In this document: positions 24,435 through 33,490 of the stretch, piece after piece
Numbering within the stretch: the first letter of the stretch is position 1
Layout: each line of letters begins with the position of its first letter
From: Variovorax sp. UMC13
GTDB lineage: Bacteria; Pseudomonadota; Gammaproteobacteria; Burkholderiales; Burkholderiaceae_C
Direction: 5' to 3'
NCBI RefSeq assembly: GCF_014170375.1
Contig: NZ_LZZW01000013.1
Location: forward strand, 182,626 to 246,625
DNA length: 64,000 nucleotides
Notes under the pieces: generated by a model
What the model was told of the DNA's origin: nothing
The model's database searches: none
Seen by the model: only the letters and a program-made list of their open reading frames with translations
Translations under genes and position numbers: made by a program

Positions 24435-25637
24435 ATGGCCGCAGGTATCAAGGACAAGGTCGCCATCCTCGGGATGGGTTGCAGCAAGTTCGGCGAGCGC
24501 TGGGACGCGAGCCCGGAGGACCTCATGGTCGAGGCCTACAACGAAGCCATGGCCGACGCGGGCATCGCGCCCGAGCAGCTCGACGCCGCGTGGTTCTCGA
24601 CCCACATGGACGACGTCGGCACCGGCCGCGGCGGCACGCCGATGGGCATCGCGCTGCGGCTGCCCAACATCGGCGTGACCCGCGTGGAGAACTTCTGCGC
24701 TGGCGGCTCCGAGGCCATCCGCGCCGCGGTGTACGCGGTCGCGGCGGGAGCCTGCGACATCGCGATCGCGCTGGGTGTCGAGAAGCTCAAGGACACGGGC
24801 TACGGCGGCCTGCCGGTCGCCACCGTCGGCACCTACATCCCGCAGTGGTATCCCAACGCGGTGGCGCCGGCCAACTTCGCGCAGCTGGCTTCGGCCTACC
24901 GCAGCAAGCACGGCGTCGACGCGGCGCTGCTCAAGCGGGCCATCGCGCATGTTTCGGTCAAGAGTCATGCCAACGGCGCGAAGAATCCCAAGGCGCACTT
25001 CCAGAAGGCGGTGAGCGCCGAGACCGTGCTGAAGGCGCCCATCATTGCCGAGCCGCTGGGCCTGTTCGATTGCGCGGGCGTGTCGGACGGCGCCGCCGCG
25101 GTGATCGTCACGCGGCCCGACATCGCGCGCAGCCTGGGCAAGCGCGACCTGGTGACCTTCAAGGCGCTGCAGATCGTGACCTCCAACGGCTGGGAGTTGC
25201 AGTCGAACGAATGGGACGGCAGCTACGTCCATACCGCGCGCATCGCGGCGCAGCGCGCCTACGCCGAGGCCGGCATCACGCGGCCGCGCGAGCAGATCAG
25301 CATGACCGAGGTGCACGACTGCTTCTCGATCACCGAGCTGGTGACGATGGAAGACCTCGGCCTTTCCGATGTCGGCGGCGGCGTCAAGGATGTGCTCGAC
25401 GGCAAGTTCGATGCCGACGGCGCGATTCCCTGCCAGATCGACGGCGGCCTCAAGTGCTTCGGCCATCCGATCGGCGCCAGCGGCATCCGCATGCTCTACG
25501 AGATGTACCTGCAGCTGCAGGGCAGGGCAGGTCCGCGGCAGTTGCGCCAGCCTTCCGTCGGCCTGACGCACAACCTGGGGGGGCAGCCCTCGCAGAACGT
25601 CTGTTCGGTCTCCATCGTCGGGCTGGAAGGCGCCTGA
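24435..25637 (+). CDS. SCP2-type (archaeal-like) thiolase
   Basis: Thiolase-fold enzyme, 400 residues. The acylated Cys is Cys88 in ENFCAGGSE, His294 lies in TEVHDCFSITE and His344 in KCFGHPIGASG. All are intact, so thiolytic or condensing chemistry is expected. This subfamily pairs with DUF35 proteins and acts on bulky or branched substrates, such as steroid side chains in actinobacteria or acetoacetyl-CoA in archaea. It begins 3 bases after the stop of the HMGCS-like/DUF35 gene and probably forms a complex with it. Confidence 0.87.
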   Translation: MAAGIKDKVAILGMGCSKFGERWDASPEDLMVEAYNEAMADAGIAPEQLDAAWFSTHMDDVGTGRGGTPMGIALRLPNIGVTRVENFCAGGSEAIRAAVYAVAAGACDIAIALGVEKLKDTGYGGLPVATVGTYIPQWYPNAVAPANFAQLASAYRSKHGVDAALLKRAIAHVSVKSHANGAKNPKAHFQKAVSAETVLKAPIIAEPLGLFDCAGVSDGAAAVIVTRPDIARSLGKRDLVTFKALQIVTSNGWELQSNEWDGSYVHTARIAAQRAYAEAGITRPREQISMTEVHDCFSITELVTMEDLGLSDVGGGVKDVLDGKFDADGAIPCQIDGGLKCFGHPIGASGIRMLYEMYLQLQGRAGPRQLRQPSVGLTHNLGGQPSQNVCSVSIVGLEGA

Positions 25638-25678
25638 GTGCGCGCCCATCGCACGACATCGTCCAGGAGCAGATCCAC

Positions 25679-27238
25679 ATGACCGTCAGCATCACCCAAT
25701 CCATCCATCGCGCGCTGCAGCAGAACCCCGGGCGCATCGCGACGATCGCCGGCGGGCGCCGCCAGACCTACGCCGAGTTCGTCGGCCGCGTGCAGCGCCT
25801 GGCCGGCGGCCTGCGCGGCCTCGGCGTACGCAAGGGCGACCGGGTCGGCATCCTCTCGCTCAATTCGGACCGCTACCTCGAAGTCTTCATGGCGGTGTTC
25901 TGGCTCGGCGCGGCGATCAATCCGGCCAACACGCGCTGGAGCGCGAAGGAGCTCGTCTTCTCGTTCAACGACTGCGAGACCACGCAGCTGTTCGTGGACG
26001 ACGCACACCTGCCGCTGATGGCGGAAGTGCATGCCGAGTCGCGCACGCTGCGTGACACCATCTACCTCGGCGATGGGGCGTGTCCCGCGGGCATGCGCGA
26101 CTACGAGGCGCTGATCGCGCAATCCGATCCGGTGGACGACGTGCAGGCCCATGGCGACGACCTGGCAGCAGTGTTCTACACCGGCGGCACCACCGGCTTC
26201 CCGAAGGGTGTGAAGGCGTCGCACAGCAGCCTGCTGGGTGCGGCCCTCAACCGCATGGCCATGGGCTACGCGGTGGGGCCGGTGTACCTGCATGCCGCAC
26301 CCGTCTTCCATCTGGCCGGCGCCATGGGCGTGTGGTGGCAGTTCATCTCCGGCGGCACGCACGTGCTGCTGCCGAGCTTCAATGCCCTGCAGTTCATGGA
26401 GACGGTGCAGAACGAGCGGGTGACCGACACGCTGCTGGTGCCGACCATGATCCAGATGGTGCTGGACCACCCGGAGTTCAGCCGCTTCGACCTGAGCAGC
26501 CTGACGTTCATGGTGTACGGCGCATCGCCCATCGCCGAGACCCTGCTCGACCGCCTGGGCGCTGCGTTCCCGCAATTGGCGCTGATGCAGGGCTACGGCA
26601 TGACCGAGCTGTCCGGCTGTGTGAGCTACCTGCCGCCCTACTACCACACGACCGAAGGGCGCGCGCTGGGCAAGCTGCGTTCGGCCGGCCGTGCGGCGGC
26701 ATTGGCCGAGATCAGGATCGTCGATCCCGAGGGCAAGGAGCTGCCGCGCGGCACGGTGGGCGAGATCGCCGCGCGCGGCATGTCCGCCATGGCCGGCTAT
26801 TGGAATCGCCCGTCGGACGACGCCAGCACCTTGCGCGACGGGTGGGTGCACTCGGGCGACGGCGCCTACATGGACGACGAAGGCTTCATCTTCATCGTGG
26901 ACCGCATGAAGGACATGGTGGTCAGCGGCGGCGAGAACGTCTATTCGGCTGAGGTCGAGAACGCCGTGCTCAAGCATCCGGCCATTGCCGCGTGCGCCGT
27001 CATCGGCGTGCCGAGCGAGAAGTGGGGCGAGAGCGTGCATGCGGTGGTGGTGCTCAAGCCTGGCCGGAGCGTTTCCGAGGCGGAGTTGATCGCGCATTGC
27101 AAGTCGCTGATCGCAGGCTACAAGTGCCCACGCAGCGTGGAGGTACGCACGGAACTGCCGTTGTCCGGCGCCGGAAAGATCCAGAAGAACAAGCTGCGCG
27201 AGCCGCACTGGGCCGGCCGCGGCCGCCAGGTCGCCTGA
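25679..27238 (+). CDS. AMP-forming acyl-CoA synthetase
   Basis: Ligase of 519 residues from ATG 25679, with AGGAG about 11 bases upstream. The long open frame before it overlaps the thiolase gene and is not coding. The P-loop is FYTGGTTGFPKGV, A5 is QGYGMTELSGCVSY, the hinge is VDRMKDMVVSGGENVYSAEVEN, and the catalytic Lys lies in SGAGKIQKNKLR. It resembles the ligase at 10226 over its whole length. Two related ligases in one regulon suggest either two acids or an intermediate that must be re-activated after hydrolysis. Confidence 0.9.
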   Translation: MTVSITQSIHRALQQNPGRIATIAGGRRQTYAEFVGRVQRLAGGLRGLGVRKGDRVGILSLNSDRYLEVFMAVFWLGAAINPANTRWSAKELVFSFNDCETTQLFVDDAHLPLMAEVHAESRTLRDTIYLGDGACPAGMRDYEALIAQSDPVDDVQAHGDDLAAVFYTGGTTGFPKGVKASHSSLLGAALNRMAMGYAVGPVYLHAAPVFHLAGAMGVWWQFISGGTHVLLPSFNALQFMETVQNERVTDTLLVPTMIQMVLDHPEFSRFDLSSLTFMVYGASPIAETLLDRLGAAFPQLALMQGYGMTELSGCVSYLPPYYHTTEGRALGKLRSAGRAAALAEIRIVDPEGKELPRGTVGEIAARGMSAMAGYWNRPSDDASTLRDGWVHSGDGAYMDDEGFIFIVDRMKDMVVSGGENVYSAEVENAVLKHPAIAACAVIGVPSEKWGESVHAVVVLKPGRSVSEAELIAHCKSLIAGYKCPRSVEVRTELPLSGAGKIQKNKLREPHWAGRGRQVA

Positions 27239-27278
27239 ACGCGTGCATCGAACCCTCCAACTGAAAACGCCAAGGCAC

Positions 27279-28088
27279 ATGACAGTCCCCGCAAATCCGA
27301 ATCCGGTGGTGTTGCTCGACCGGCCGGCGCCCCACGTGGCCCGGCTGCTGATCAACCGACCCGACAAGCGCAATGCGATCGACCATGCCGTGCGACAGGA
27401 ACTCACGGGCGCGATCACCAGCATCGGCGACGACGCCAGCGTGCGCGCGCTAGTGTTCGGCGGCACCGCGGGCGTGTTCTCGGCCGGCGGCGACGTGCCC
27501 AGCATGCTGGGCCTGGACGAAGCCGCTGCGCGGGCGCGCATGCAGCACATCGCGGTGCTGTGCCGGATGGTTGCTGCGTTGCGCATCCCCGTGGTCAGCG
27601 CCGTCGAAGGCATCGGTGCGGGCGCGGCCGTCGGCCTCGCGCTGCTGGGCGACCACATCGTCGTCGGGGAGGGCACGCGCATCCTGTTTCCCTTCCTCAA
27701 GCTCGGCTTGGTGCCCGACTGGGGGCAGATGCTGACGCTGCCGCGCCGTGTCGGCTTGCGCGAAGCCAGGCGCATCCTCACCGCGGGCGAACCGGTGCGC
27801 GGCGAAGAGGCGCATCGCATCGGGCTGGCCGACGCCATGGTGGCCGACGAACAGGTGATGGCCTGCGCCATCGCGAAGGCGAGCGAACTCGCGCAGCTGC
27901 CGATGGACGCCTTCGCGCGCATGAAGGACCGGCTCACGCGTGTCTCCTCCTCGCTCGATGCAGAGCTGCAGCGCGAGGAAGACGACCAGGCGCTGAGCCT
28001 GACCGGCGACGAGTTCCGAGAGGGCTACGACGCCTTCAGGAACAAGCGGGCCGCCGACTTCATCGGCATGCCGGGGGCGAAGGCATGA
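27279..28088 (+). CDS. Crotonase-fold protein, atypical active site
   Basis: Enoyl-CoA hydratase/isomerase family, 269 residues from ATG 27279 with AAGG upstream (a GTG at 27243 would add 12 residues without a ribosome site). SAGGDVPSML and GIGAGAAVGLAL form the oxyanion hole. Both hydratase glutamates are absent (AAVGLA and LFPFLKLG), while VPDWG retains the Asp that serves as catalytic base in PaaG-like isomerases. A double-bond isomerase is the favoured reading. It overlaps the next crotonase gene by 4 bases. Confidence 0.85.
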   Translation: MTVPANPNPVVLLDRPAPHVARLLINRPDKRNAIDHAVRQELTGAITSIGDDASVRALVFGGTAGVFSAGGDVPSMLGLDEAAARARMQHIAVLCRMVAALRIPVVSAVEGIGAGAAVGLALLGDHIVVGEGTRILFPFLKLGLVPDWGQMLTLPRRVGLREARRILTAGEPVRGEEAHRIGLADAMVADEQVMACAIAKASELAQLPMDAFARMKDRLTRVSSSLDAELQREEDDQALSLTGDEFREGYDAFRNKRAADFIGMPGAKA

Positions 28089-28876
28089 CCGGCAGCATCG
28101 CCGCAACGGCGGCCGAGCTGGTGCAGGTCACGCGCGACGGCGCCGTGGGTGTCGTCGCATTGAACCGGCCGGAGAAGCGCAACGCGCTCGACCTCGCGAT
28201 GCGCCGCGCGATCGCCGAGGCGGTCACGTCGTTGGACGGCGACGACGCGATCCGCGCCATCGTGATCACCGGCGGCAGCGTGTTTGCTGCCGGCGCCGAC
28301 CTCAACCTGCTGGTCGACAAGGGAGCGCAGCAGGTGGCGGCCATCGACCTCGGCCAGTACTGGGCGCCGGTGGCGCAATGCGGCAAGCCGACCATCGCGG
28401 CAGTGGCCGGCTTCGCGCTCGGCGCGGGCTGCGAGCTGGCCATGATGTGCGACTTCATCGTGGCCGACAACAGTGCGCGCTTCGGCCAGCCGGAGCTGGC
28501 GGTGGGCATCATGCCCGGGGCCGGCGGCACCCAGCGGCTGCTGCGTGCCGTCGGCCGGCCGGTGGCCGCGATGCTGCTGCTGACCGGCGAGCAACTGACG
28601 GCCGAACGTGCCTTCCAGCTGGGGCTGGTGGCCGAACTGGCCGAGGAGGGGCAGGCACTGGAACGTGCGTTGGCCCTGGCACGCAAGGCGGCGCGCATGC
28701 CGCCCAAGGCGGTCGCGGCCACGCGCCGGATGCTGCGCCAGGGCCCCGACCTGCCGCTGGATGCGGCGCTCGCGCTGGAGAACCGCGAGTTCCTGCTGCT
28801 CTTCGACACCCCCGACAAGACCGAGGGCATGCGTGCCTTCCTCGACAAGCGACGCCCGGAATTCACCGGGGAATGA
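28085..28876 (+). CDS. Enoyl-CoA hydratase with canonical catalytic residues
   Basis: Crotonase of 263 residues from ATG 28085. It has the full hydratase set: FAAGADLNLL oxyanion segment, GAGCELAMMCDFI with the first catalytic Glu, and FGQPELAVGIMPGAGGTQRLLRAVG with the second. It would hydrate a trans-2-enoyl-CoA to the 3-hydroxyacyl-CoA. The product is the substrate type of the dehydrogenase encoded next, one base downstream. It is the only one of the four crotonases in the window with both glutamates. Confidence 0.92.
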   Translation: MTGSIAATAAELVQVTRDGAVGVVALNRPEKRNALDLAMRRAIAEAVTSLDGDDAIRAIVITGGSVFAAGADLNLLVDKGAQQVAAIDLGQYWAPVAQCGKPTIAAVAGFALGAGCELAMMCDFIVADNSARFGQPELAVGIMPGAGGTQRLLRAVGRPVAAMLLLTGEQLTAERAFQLGLVAELAEEGQALERALALARKAARMPPKAVAATRRMLRQGPDLPLDAALALENREFLLLFDTPDKTEGMRAFLDKRRPEFTGE

Positions 28877-28877
28877 C

Positions 28878-30392
28878 ATGACAGACACACTCAAGATCGC
28901 CGTGATCGGCGCCGGCACCATGGGCCGCGGCATCGTCCAGCTGTTCGCGCAGGCCGGCCACCGCGTGCATTGCTTCGACAGTTCGGACGGCGCCGCCGGC
29001 AAGGCGGTGGACTTCGTCCTGGGCATGATCGGCCGCGGTGTCGCCAAGGGCCGCATCGATGCCGACGAATTCGACCGCATCCGCGGCCGGGTCTACGCCG
29101 CGGCGGCGATCGAGGACCTGGCGGATTGCGACGTGCTGATCGAAGCCATCGTGGAAGACCTGGAGGCCAAGCGCGCGTTGTTTCGCCGTCTCGAAGCCGT
29201 CGTGTCGCAGCAGGCCATCCTCGCGAGCAACACCTCGTCGCTGGTGGTCGCCGAGATCGCCGCCGCATGCGCGCATCCGCAGCGGGTGGCGGGGCTGCAT
29301 TTCTTCAATCCGGTGCCGCTGATGAAGGTCGCCGAAGTCATCGCGGCCGTGCGCACCGACGCCACGGTGGTGACCCGCTTGCGCGACTTGGTCGCGGGCG
29401 CCGGCCATCGGGCGGTGGTCGCGGCCGACCAGCCGGGTTTCCTCGTGAACCATGCGGGCCGCGGGCTCTACACGGAGGGACTGCGCCTGCTCGAGGAGCA
29501 GGCGGCCGGCGTGGACCAGGTCGACCGCGTGCTGCGCGAGGCGGCCGGTTTCCGCATGGGGCCGTTCGAGCTGCTCGACCTCACCGGGCTCGATGTGTCG
29601 AGCAAGGTGATGAGCTCGATCTACGAGCAATTTCAGCAGGAGCCGCGTTTCCGGCCTTCGTCGCTGGTGCCGCCGCGCGTGGCGGCGGGGCTGTTCGGCC
29701 GCAAGACGGGGCAGGGCTGGTATGCCTACGAAGGCGATGTGTGCCAGGTGCAGGCAGCGCCGCCGGTGCCGACGCTGCCTGCTGCGCTCCAGGTCTGGGT
29801 GGCGCCGGCCGCGGCAGATCGCGAGGCATTGAAGGCGCTGGTGCAGGCGGCCGGCATGCAATGGGTCGAGAGTCCGGTGCCCGATGCGCTGCTGATCGTG
29901 CAGCCCTGGGGCGGCGACGCCACCGGCGAGGCCGTGGCCCACGGGCTCGATGCCGCGCGCTGCGTGGCGCTCGACCCGCTGCCCGGGCTGGCGCGCCATC
30001 GCACGCTCATGCTCACGGTGGCCACCACGCCGGCCATTCGCGACGCCGCGCACGCGCTGTGCGCGCACGATGGCGTGGGCGTCACGGTGATCAACGACAG
30101 CCCTGGCTTCATCGTGCAGCGCGTGCTGGCGACCATCGTCAACATCGCGGCGCAGATCGCGCAACGCGGCATCGCGTCGGTGGAAGACATCGAGGACGCG
30201 GTGAAGATGGGACTGGGCTATCCGCAGGGCCCGCTGTCCTGGGGCGACCGCATCGGCGGCGAGCGGGTGCTCGCGATCCTGCGGCGCATGCAAGCCGTGA
30301 CCGGCGATCCGCGCTACCGGCCCAGCCCCTGGCTCGAGCGGCGCGTGGCGCTGGGCTTGTCGCTGTGCACGCCCGAGGCGGCGCGTCGATGA
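28878..30392 (+). CDS. 3-hydroxyacyl-CoA dehydrogenase, two C-terminal domains (PaaH-like)
   Basis: NAD-dependent enzyme of 504 residues from ATG 28878. The Rossmann fingerprint is VIGAGTMGRGI, the catalytic region is GLHFFNPVPLMKVAEVI, and SNTSSL is present. There are two consecutive 3HCDH C-terminal-type domains, the second containing INDSPGFIVQRVLATIVNIAAQIAQRG. Length and layout match PaaH/PaaC of phenylacetate degradation and longer beta-oxidation homologues. It oxidises the hydroxyacyl-CoA made by the hydratase encoded just upstream; its stop overlaps the next start. Confidence 0.9.
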   Translation: MTDTLKIAVIGAGTMGRGIVQLFAQAGHRVHCFDSSDGAAGKAVDFVLGMIGRGVAKGRIDADEFDRIRGRVYAAAAIEDLADCDVLIEAIVEDLEAKRALFRRLEAVVSQQAILASNTSSLVVAEIAAACAHPQRVAGLHFFNPVPLMKVAEVIAAVRTDATVVTRLRDLVAGAGHRAVVAADQPGFLVNHAGRGLYTEGLRLLEEQAAGVDQVDRVLREAAGFRMGPFELLDLTGLDVSSKVMSSIYEQFQQEPRFRPSSLVPPRVAAGLFGRKTGQGWYAYEGDVCQVQAAPPVPTLPAALQVWVAPAAADREALKALVQAAGMQWVESPVPDALLIVQPWGGDATGEAVAHGLDAARCVALDPLPGLARHRTLMLTVATTPAIRDAAHALCAHDGVGVTVINDSPGFIVQRVLATIVNIAAQIAQRGIASVEDIEDAVKMGLGYPQGPLSWGDRIGGERVLAILRRMQAVTGDPRYRPSPWLERRVALGLSLCTPEAARR

Positions 30393-31252
30393 GCGCCGCG
30401 CCCGCCATCGACATCGATCACCTGCGCGAATGGGTCGGGCGGCGCCAGGAAGCCGAGCAGTGCATCAACCCGTTCCCGGCGCAGGCCCTGGCCAGCCTGC
30501 TCGATCGTGCGCAGGCGCCGTCGATCGGCGATGCGCTGCCCTTGCCCTGGCATTGGCTTTACTTCCTCGAGACGCCGACACGCGCGGCCATCGGCATCGA
30601 CGGCCATCCCGGCCGCGGCGGATTCCTGCCGCCGGTGCCCCTGCCGCGGCGCATGTGGGCCTCGGGCGAGATCGAGGTCGAGCAACAACTGCGCATCGGC
30701 GACGCGGCGCGCAAGGTGTCGACCGTGCGCTCGGTGGAACTCAAGCACGGGCAGAGCGGGCCACTGGTTTTCGTCACGGTCGAGCATGTGCTCTCGCAGC
30801 AGGGCCGCACCTGCCTCAAGGAGCTGCAGCACATCGTCTACCGCGAGGGGCCGACGAGCAGTACGCCGCTGCCGTCAGGCCTGCCGGCGAAGGATGCGGC
30901 GATCTGGCAGAGCGACTGGCAGGCCGACGCGGCGACGCTGTTCCGCTACTCTGCGCTCACCTACAACGGCCACCGTATCCACTACGACCGCGATTACGCG
31001 ACGCGGCAGGAGCACTACCCCGCGCTGGTCGTTCACGGCCCCCTGCTGGCCACGCTGCTGCTCGACCTGGCGCAACGCGCGGCACCGGCGTCGCGCATCG
31101 CCCGCTTCGACTTCCGCGCGCAGCGCCCCGCCTTCGACACCGACGCGCTGACCCTGAACGGCGCGCCGGCCGACGATGGCCGAAGCGCACGCCTGTGGAC
31201 GACCGACAGCCTGGGCGCGCTCGGCATGAGCGCCCACGTGGGGTGGCACTGA
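30389..31252 (+). CDS. HTD2-like hot-dog hydratase, mesaconyl-C4-CoA hydratase-like
   Basis: Double hot-dog protein of 287 residues from ATG 30389. The N-terminal half has GFLPPVPLPRRMWASGEIEVEQQL. The C-terminal half carries the hydratase motif FRYSALTYNGHRIHYDRDYA and HGPLLATLLLDL. Homologues include FAS-type 3-hydroxyacyl dehydratases and Meh, which hydrates mesaconyl-C4-CoA to citramalyl-CoA. A CitE-like lyase gene follows by one base and a class III CoA-transferase of Mct type lies 4 kb downstream. The Meh reading is therefore attractive but inferred; a general acyl-CoA dehydratase is the alternative. Confidence 0.82.
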   Translation: MSAAPAIDIDHLREWVGRRQEAEQCINPFPAQALASLLDRAQAPSIGDALPLPWHWLYFLETPTRAAIGIDGHPGRGGFLPPVPLPRRMWASGEIEVEQQLRIGDAARKVSTVRSVELKHGQSGPLVFVTVEHVLSQQGRTCLKELQHIVYREGPTSSTPLPSGLPAKDAAIWQSDWQADAATLFRYSALTYNGHRIHYDRDYATRQEHYPALVVHGPLLATLLLDLAQRAAPASRIARFDFRAQRPAFDTDALTLNGAPADDGRSARLWTTDSLGALGMSAHVGWH

Positions 31253-31253
31253 G

Positions 31254-32180
31254 ATGGCCGCGACTTCCCTGTCCGACCCGTGTGCGCGGCCTATTTGGCG
31301 CTCGATGCTCTTCGTGCCGGCGCACGTCGACCGCTTCGTCGCGCGTGCCCATGAGCGTGGCGCCGACGCCGTGATCCTCGACCTGGAGGACAGCGTGCCG
31401 CTGGCGCAGAAGGCGCAGGCGCGCGAGGCCCTTGCCATCCGTGCGGTGGCCGTGTCCGGACACGGAACGCGGGTGCTGGTGCGCGTGAACGCGGAAGCCG
31501 GGCTGGCGGCGCAGGATATCGATGCCGCCGTCGGCGCCGCCGTGTGCGCCATCGTGTTGCCGAAGATCGATTCGCCGCAGCAGGTGCTGGCCGCGGACCG
31601 GCTGGTGAGCGGGTGCGAGCAGCGCCTGGGCCTGCGGCCCGGCCACACCTGGCTGATCGCGCAGATCGAGGACGTGGCCGCGCTGCCGCAGCTCGACGCC
31701 ATCGCCACTAGCTCGCCGCGCCTGCTGGGCATGATCCTCGGCTCGGAGGACTTCTGCGCCAGCGCGGGCATGGCGCCCACGCCGGCCATCCTGTTTGGGC
31801 CCAACCAGATGGTGGCCTTCGCCTGCCGGCGCGCAGGCATCCTGCCGCTGGGCTTTCCTTCTTCCATCGCCGAGTTCTCGGACCTCCAGGCCTTCGCGGT
31901 GCAGATCGCACTGGCCCGCGATCTGGGCTTCGTCGGTGCCTTCTGCATCCATCCGGCGCAGGTGCCCGTGCTCAATGCGGGCTTCTCGCCCTCGGCCGAT
32001 GAACTGGCCCACGCCCAGGGCGTGGTCGACGCCTTCGAGAACGCGCAGCGCGAGGGCCGAGGCGCCGTCGAGTTCGCCGGAAAGATGGTCGATCTGCCCG
32101 TGGTGCTGCGCGCGCGCGACCTGCTGCGCCGCGCCGCACCCATGCCCCGTTCCACATCCCCAGGAGACACATCATCATGA
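31254..32180 (+). CDS. HpcH/HpaI-family CoA-ester lyase (CitE/citramalyl- or malyl-CoA lyase-like)
   Basis: TIM-barrel lyase, 308 residues. Characteristic segments are RSMLFVPAHVDRFVARAHERGADAVILDLEDSVP, VRVNAEAG, and the metal ligands in QIEDVAAL and ILGSEDFCASAGM. The family cleaves citramalyl-CoA, malyl-CoA or citryl-CoA to a CoA ester and an oxoacid. Placed directly after the Meh-like hydratase, it would cleave citramalyl-CoA to acetyl-CoA and pyruvate. The last residues (RSTSPGDTSS) overlap the ribosome site and start of the oxidoreductase gene. Confidence 0.87.
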   Translation: MAATSLSDPCARPIWRSMLFVPAHVDRFVARAHERGADAVILDLEDSVPLAQKAQAREALAIRAVAVSGHGTRVLVRVNAEAGLAAQDIDAAVGAAVCAIVLPKIDSPQQVLAADRLVSGCEQRLGLRPGHTWLIAQIEDVAALPQLDAIATSSPRLLGMILGSEDFCASAGMAPTPAILFGPNQMVAFACRRAGILPLGFPSSIAEFSDLQAFAVQIALARDLGFVGAFCIHPAQVPVLNAGFSPSADELAHAQGVVDAFENAQREGRGAVEFAGKMVDLPVVLRARDLLRRAAPMPRSTSPGDTSS

Positions 32181-33490
32181 GCGACACCGTCATTCACCCC
32201 ATCCACTACGACGCCGTCGTGATTGGCGCCGGTGCGGGGGGCCTCAGCGTTGCCGCGCGCCTCGTCGCTGCAGGCAAGAAGGTGCTGGTGGCCGAAAGCC
32301 TTGGCCGTGTCGGCGGCCGCGCATCGAGCGAGCAGATCGACGGCTTCACCGTCAACATCGGCGCCATCGCGATCGAGAAGGGATCGACCTTCGAGGAGAC
32401 TTTCGCGCTGCTCGACGTCGAGCTCGACCTGCGCGAGCCGAATCCCGCGACCGTCTTCCTGATCGACGGCAAGATCATCAACGTCGCCAAGGGCGGCTGG
32501 GGCATGCTGCTGGGTGGGTTCACCAAGCAGGCGGCGAAGATCGGTGCCAAGTTCGCGGATGCGCGCGGCGGCGACCTGCCCGAAGCCAAGCTCACGACCA
32601 AAGAGTGGCTCTCGCAGTACACCAAGAACGAGACCGTGCATGCGATCTTCCGCAATCTCTGCGCGGCCATCTTCGCGGCCAACTCGGACGAACTGCCCGC
32701 GCGCGCCTTCCTGACCTACTTCGCGGTCAAGGGCGCATTCAAGCGCTTCGGCTTCTGCCCGCGCGGCACGGTCGGGCTGTGGAACGACCTGACCGATGCG
32801 ATCCGCCGCCGCGGCGGCGAGGTCTGGCTCGATGCGCCGGTGGCGGCGCTGAACATCGAGAACGGCCGCGCCACGGGCGTCGACCTGGTGAAGGATGGCG
32901 TGACGCTGCGCGTGAACGCGCGCACCGTGATCAGCAACATCGGCCCGCATGCGACGGCGCTGCTGCCGGGCGCGCAAGCCCTCGGTGCCGAGTACATCGC
33001 GCTGGCCACCACCGGGCCGAAGCCGGCCGCCAACATCGTGATCAACTTCGCCACGCGCGAGCGCCTCTACGACGCGCCGGGCCTGGTCACCTTCGGCCGC
33101 ACGCGCCGCCTCTGCAACATCGGCGAGCTGACCGCGACCTGCCCCGAACTCGCGCCTGCGGGCTGGCACCAGTACGTGGCCTATGCCGTGCCGCATCCTG
33201 CGCTTGGCGATTTCGACAACGAGGCCGAAGTCGAGGCTTCGCTGCAGGACCTGCGCGATCTCTTCCCCGGCTTCGCGAACGCGAAGATGCTGTCGGTGCG
33301 TGTCATGCGCGACGGCTGGCCGGCGCAGCGATCCTGCGGCGGCTACGACCTGCCGCAGACCACGCCGCTGCCGAACCTCTGGCATGTGGGCGATGCGGTC
33401 AAGCCCTATGGCGACGGCGGCACGCAGGCCTGCGCGGACACGGGCCGTTCCGTTTCCAAGCTGGCGCTCGACGCGCTGGCTGCGGCGTGA
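32177..33490 (+). CDS. FAD-dependent amine-oxidase/phytoene-desaturase-like oxidoreductase
   Basis: Flavoprotein of 437 residues. The dinucleotide fingerprint is VIGAGAGGLSVAARLVAAGKKV followed by GRVGGRAS and NIGAIAIEKGSTFEE. The C-terminal FAD motif is LWHVGDAVKPYGDGGTQACADTG. It belongs to the broad CrtI/amine-oxidase group, whose members desaturate carbon chains or rings. Carotenoid synthesis is not suggested by any neighbour. A desaturation of a cyclic or branched intermediate is the likeliest role. The ATG overlaps the lyase stop. Confidence 0.8.
   Translation: MSDTVIHPIHYDAVVIGAGAGGLSVAARLVAAGKKVLVAESLGRVGGRASSEQIDGFTVNIGAIAIEKGSTFEETFALLDVELDLREPNPATVFLIDGKIINVAKGGWGMLLGGFTKQAAKIGAKFADARGGDLPEAKLTTKEWLSQYTKNETVHAIFRNLCAAIFAANSDELPARAFLTYFAVKGAFKRFGFCPRGTVGLWNDLTDAIRRRGGEVWLDAPVAALNIENGRATGVDLVKDGVTLRVNARTVISNIGPHATALLPGAQALGAEYIALATTGPKPAANIVINFATRERLYDAPGLVTFGRTRRLCNIGELTATCPELAPAGWHQYVAYAVPHPALGDFDNEAEVEASLQDLRDLFPGFANAKMLSVRVMRDGWPAQRSCGGYDLPQTTPLPNLWHVGDAVKPYGDGGTQACADTGRSVSKLALDALAAA

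Noticed and set aside
22617..25649. A 1010-codon open frame on the minus strand
   Set aside because: It lies antisense to the hydrolase, HMGCS-like and thiolase genes. Its translation is rich in His/Arg/Gln with no domain; long antisense frames are common in high-GC DNA.
25496..27937. An 813-codon minus-strand frame
   Set aside because: Shadow of the ligase and crotonase genes on the plus strand, no recognisable domain.
32177..33490. Carotenoid biosynthesis gene (phytoene desaturase)
   Set aside because: The FAD fold matches, but there is no phytoene synthase or other carotenoid gene nearby; the setting is acyl-CoA catabolism.
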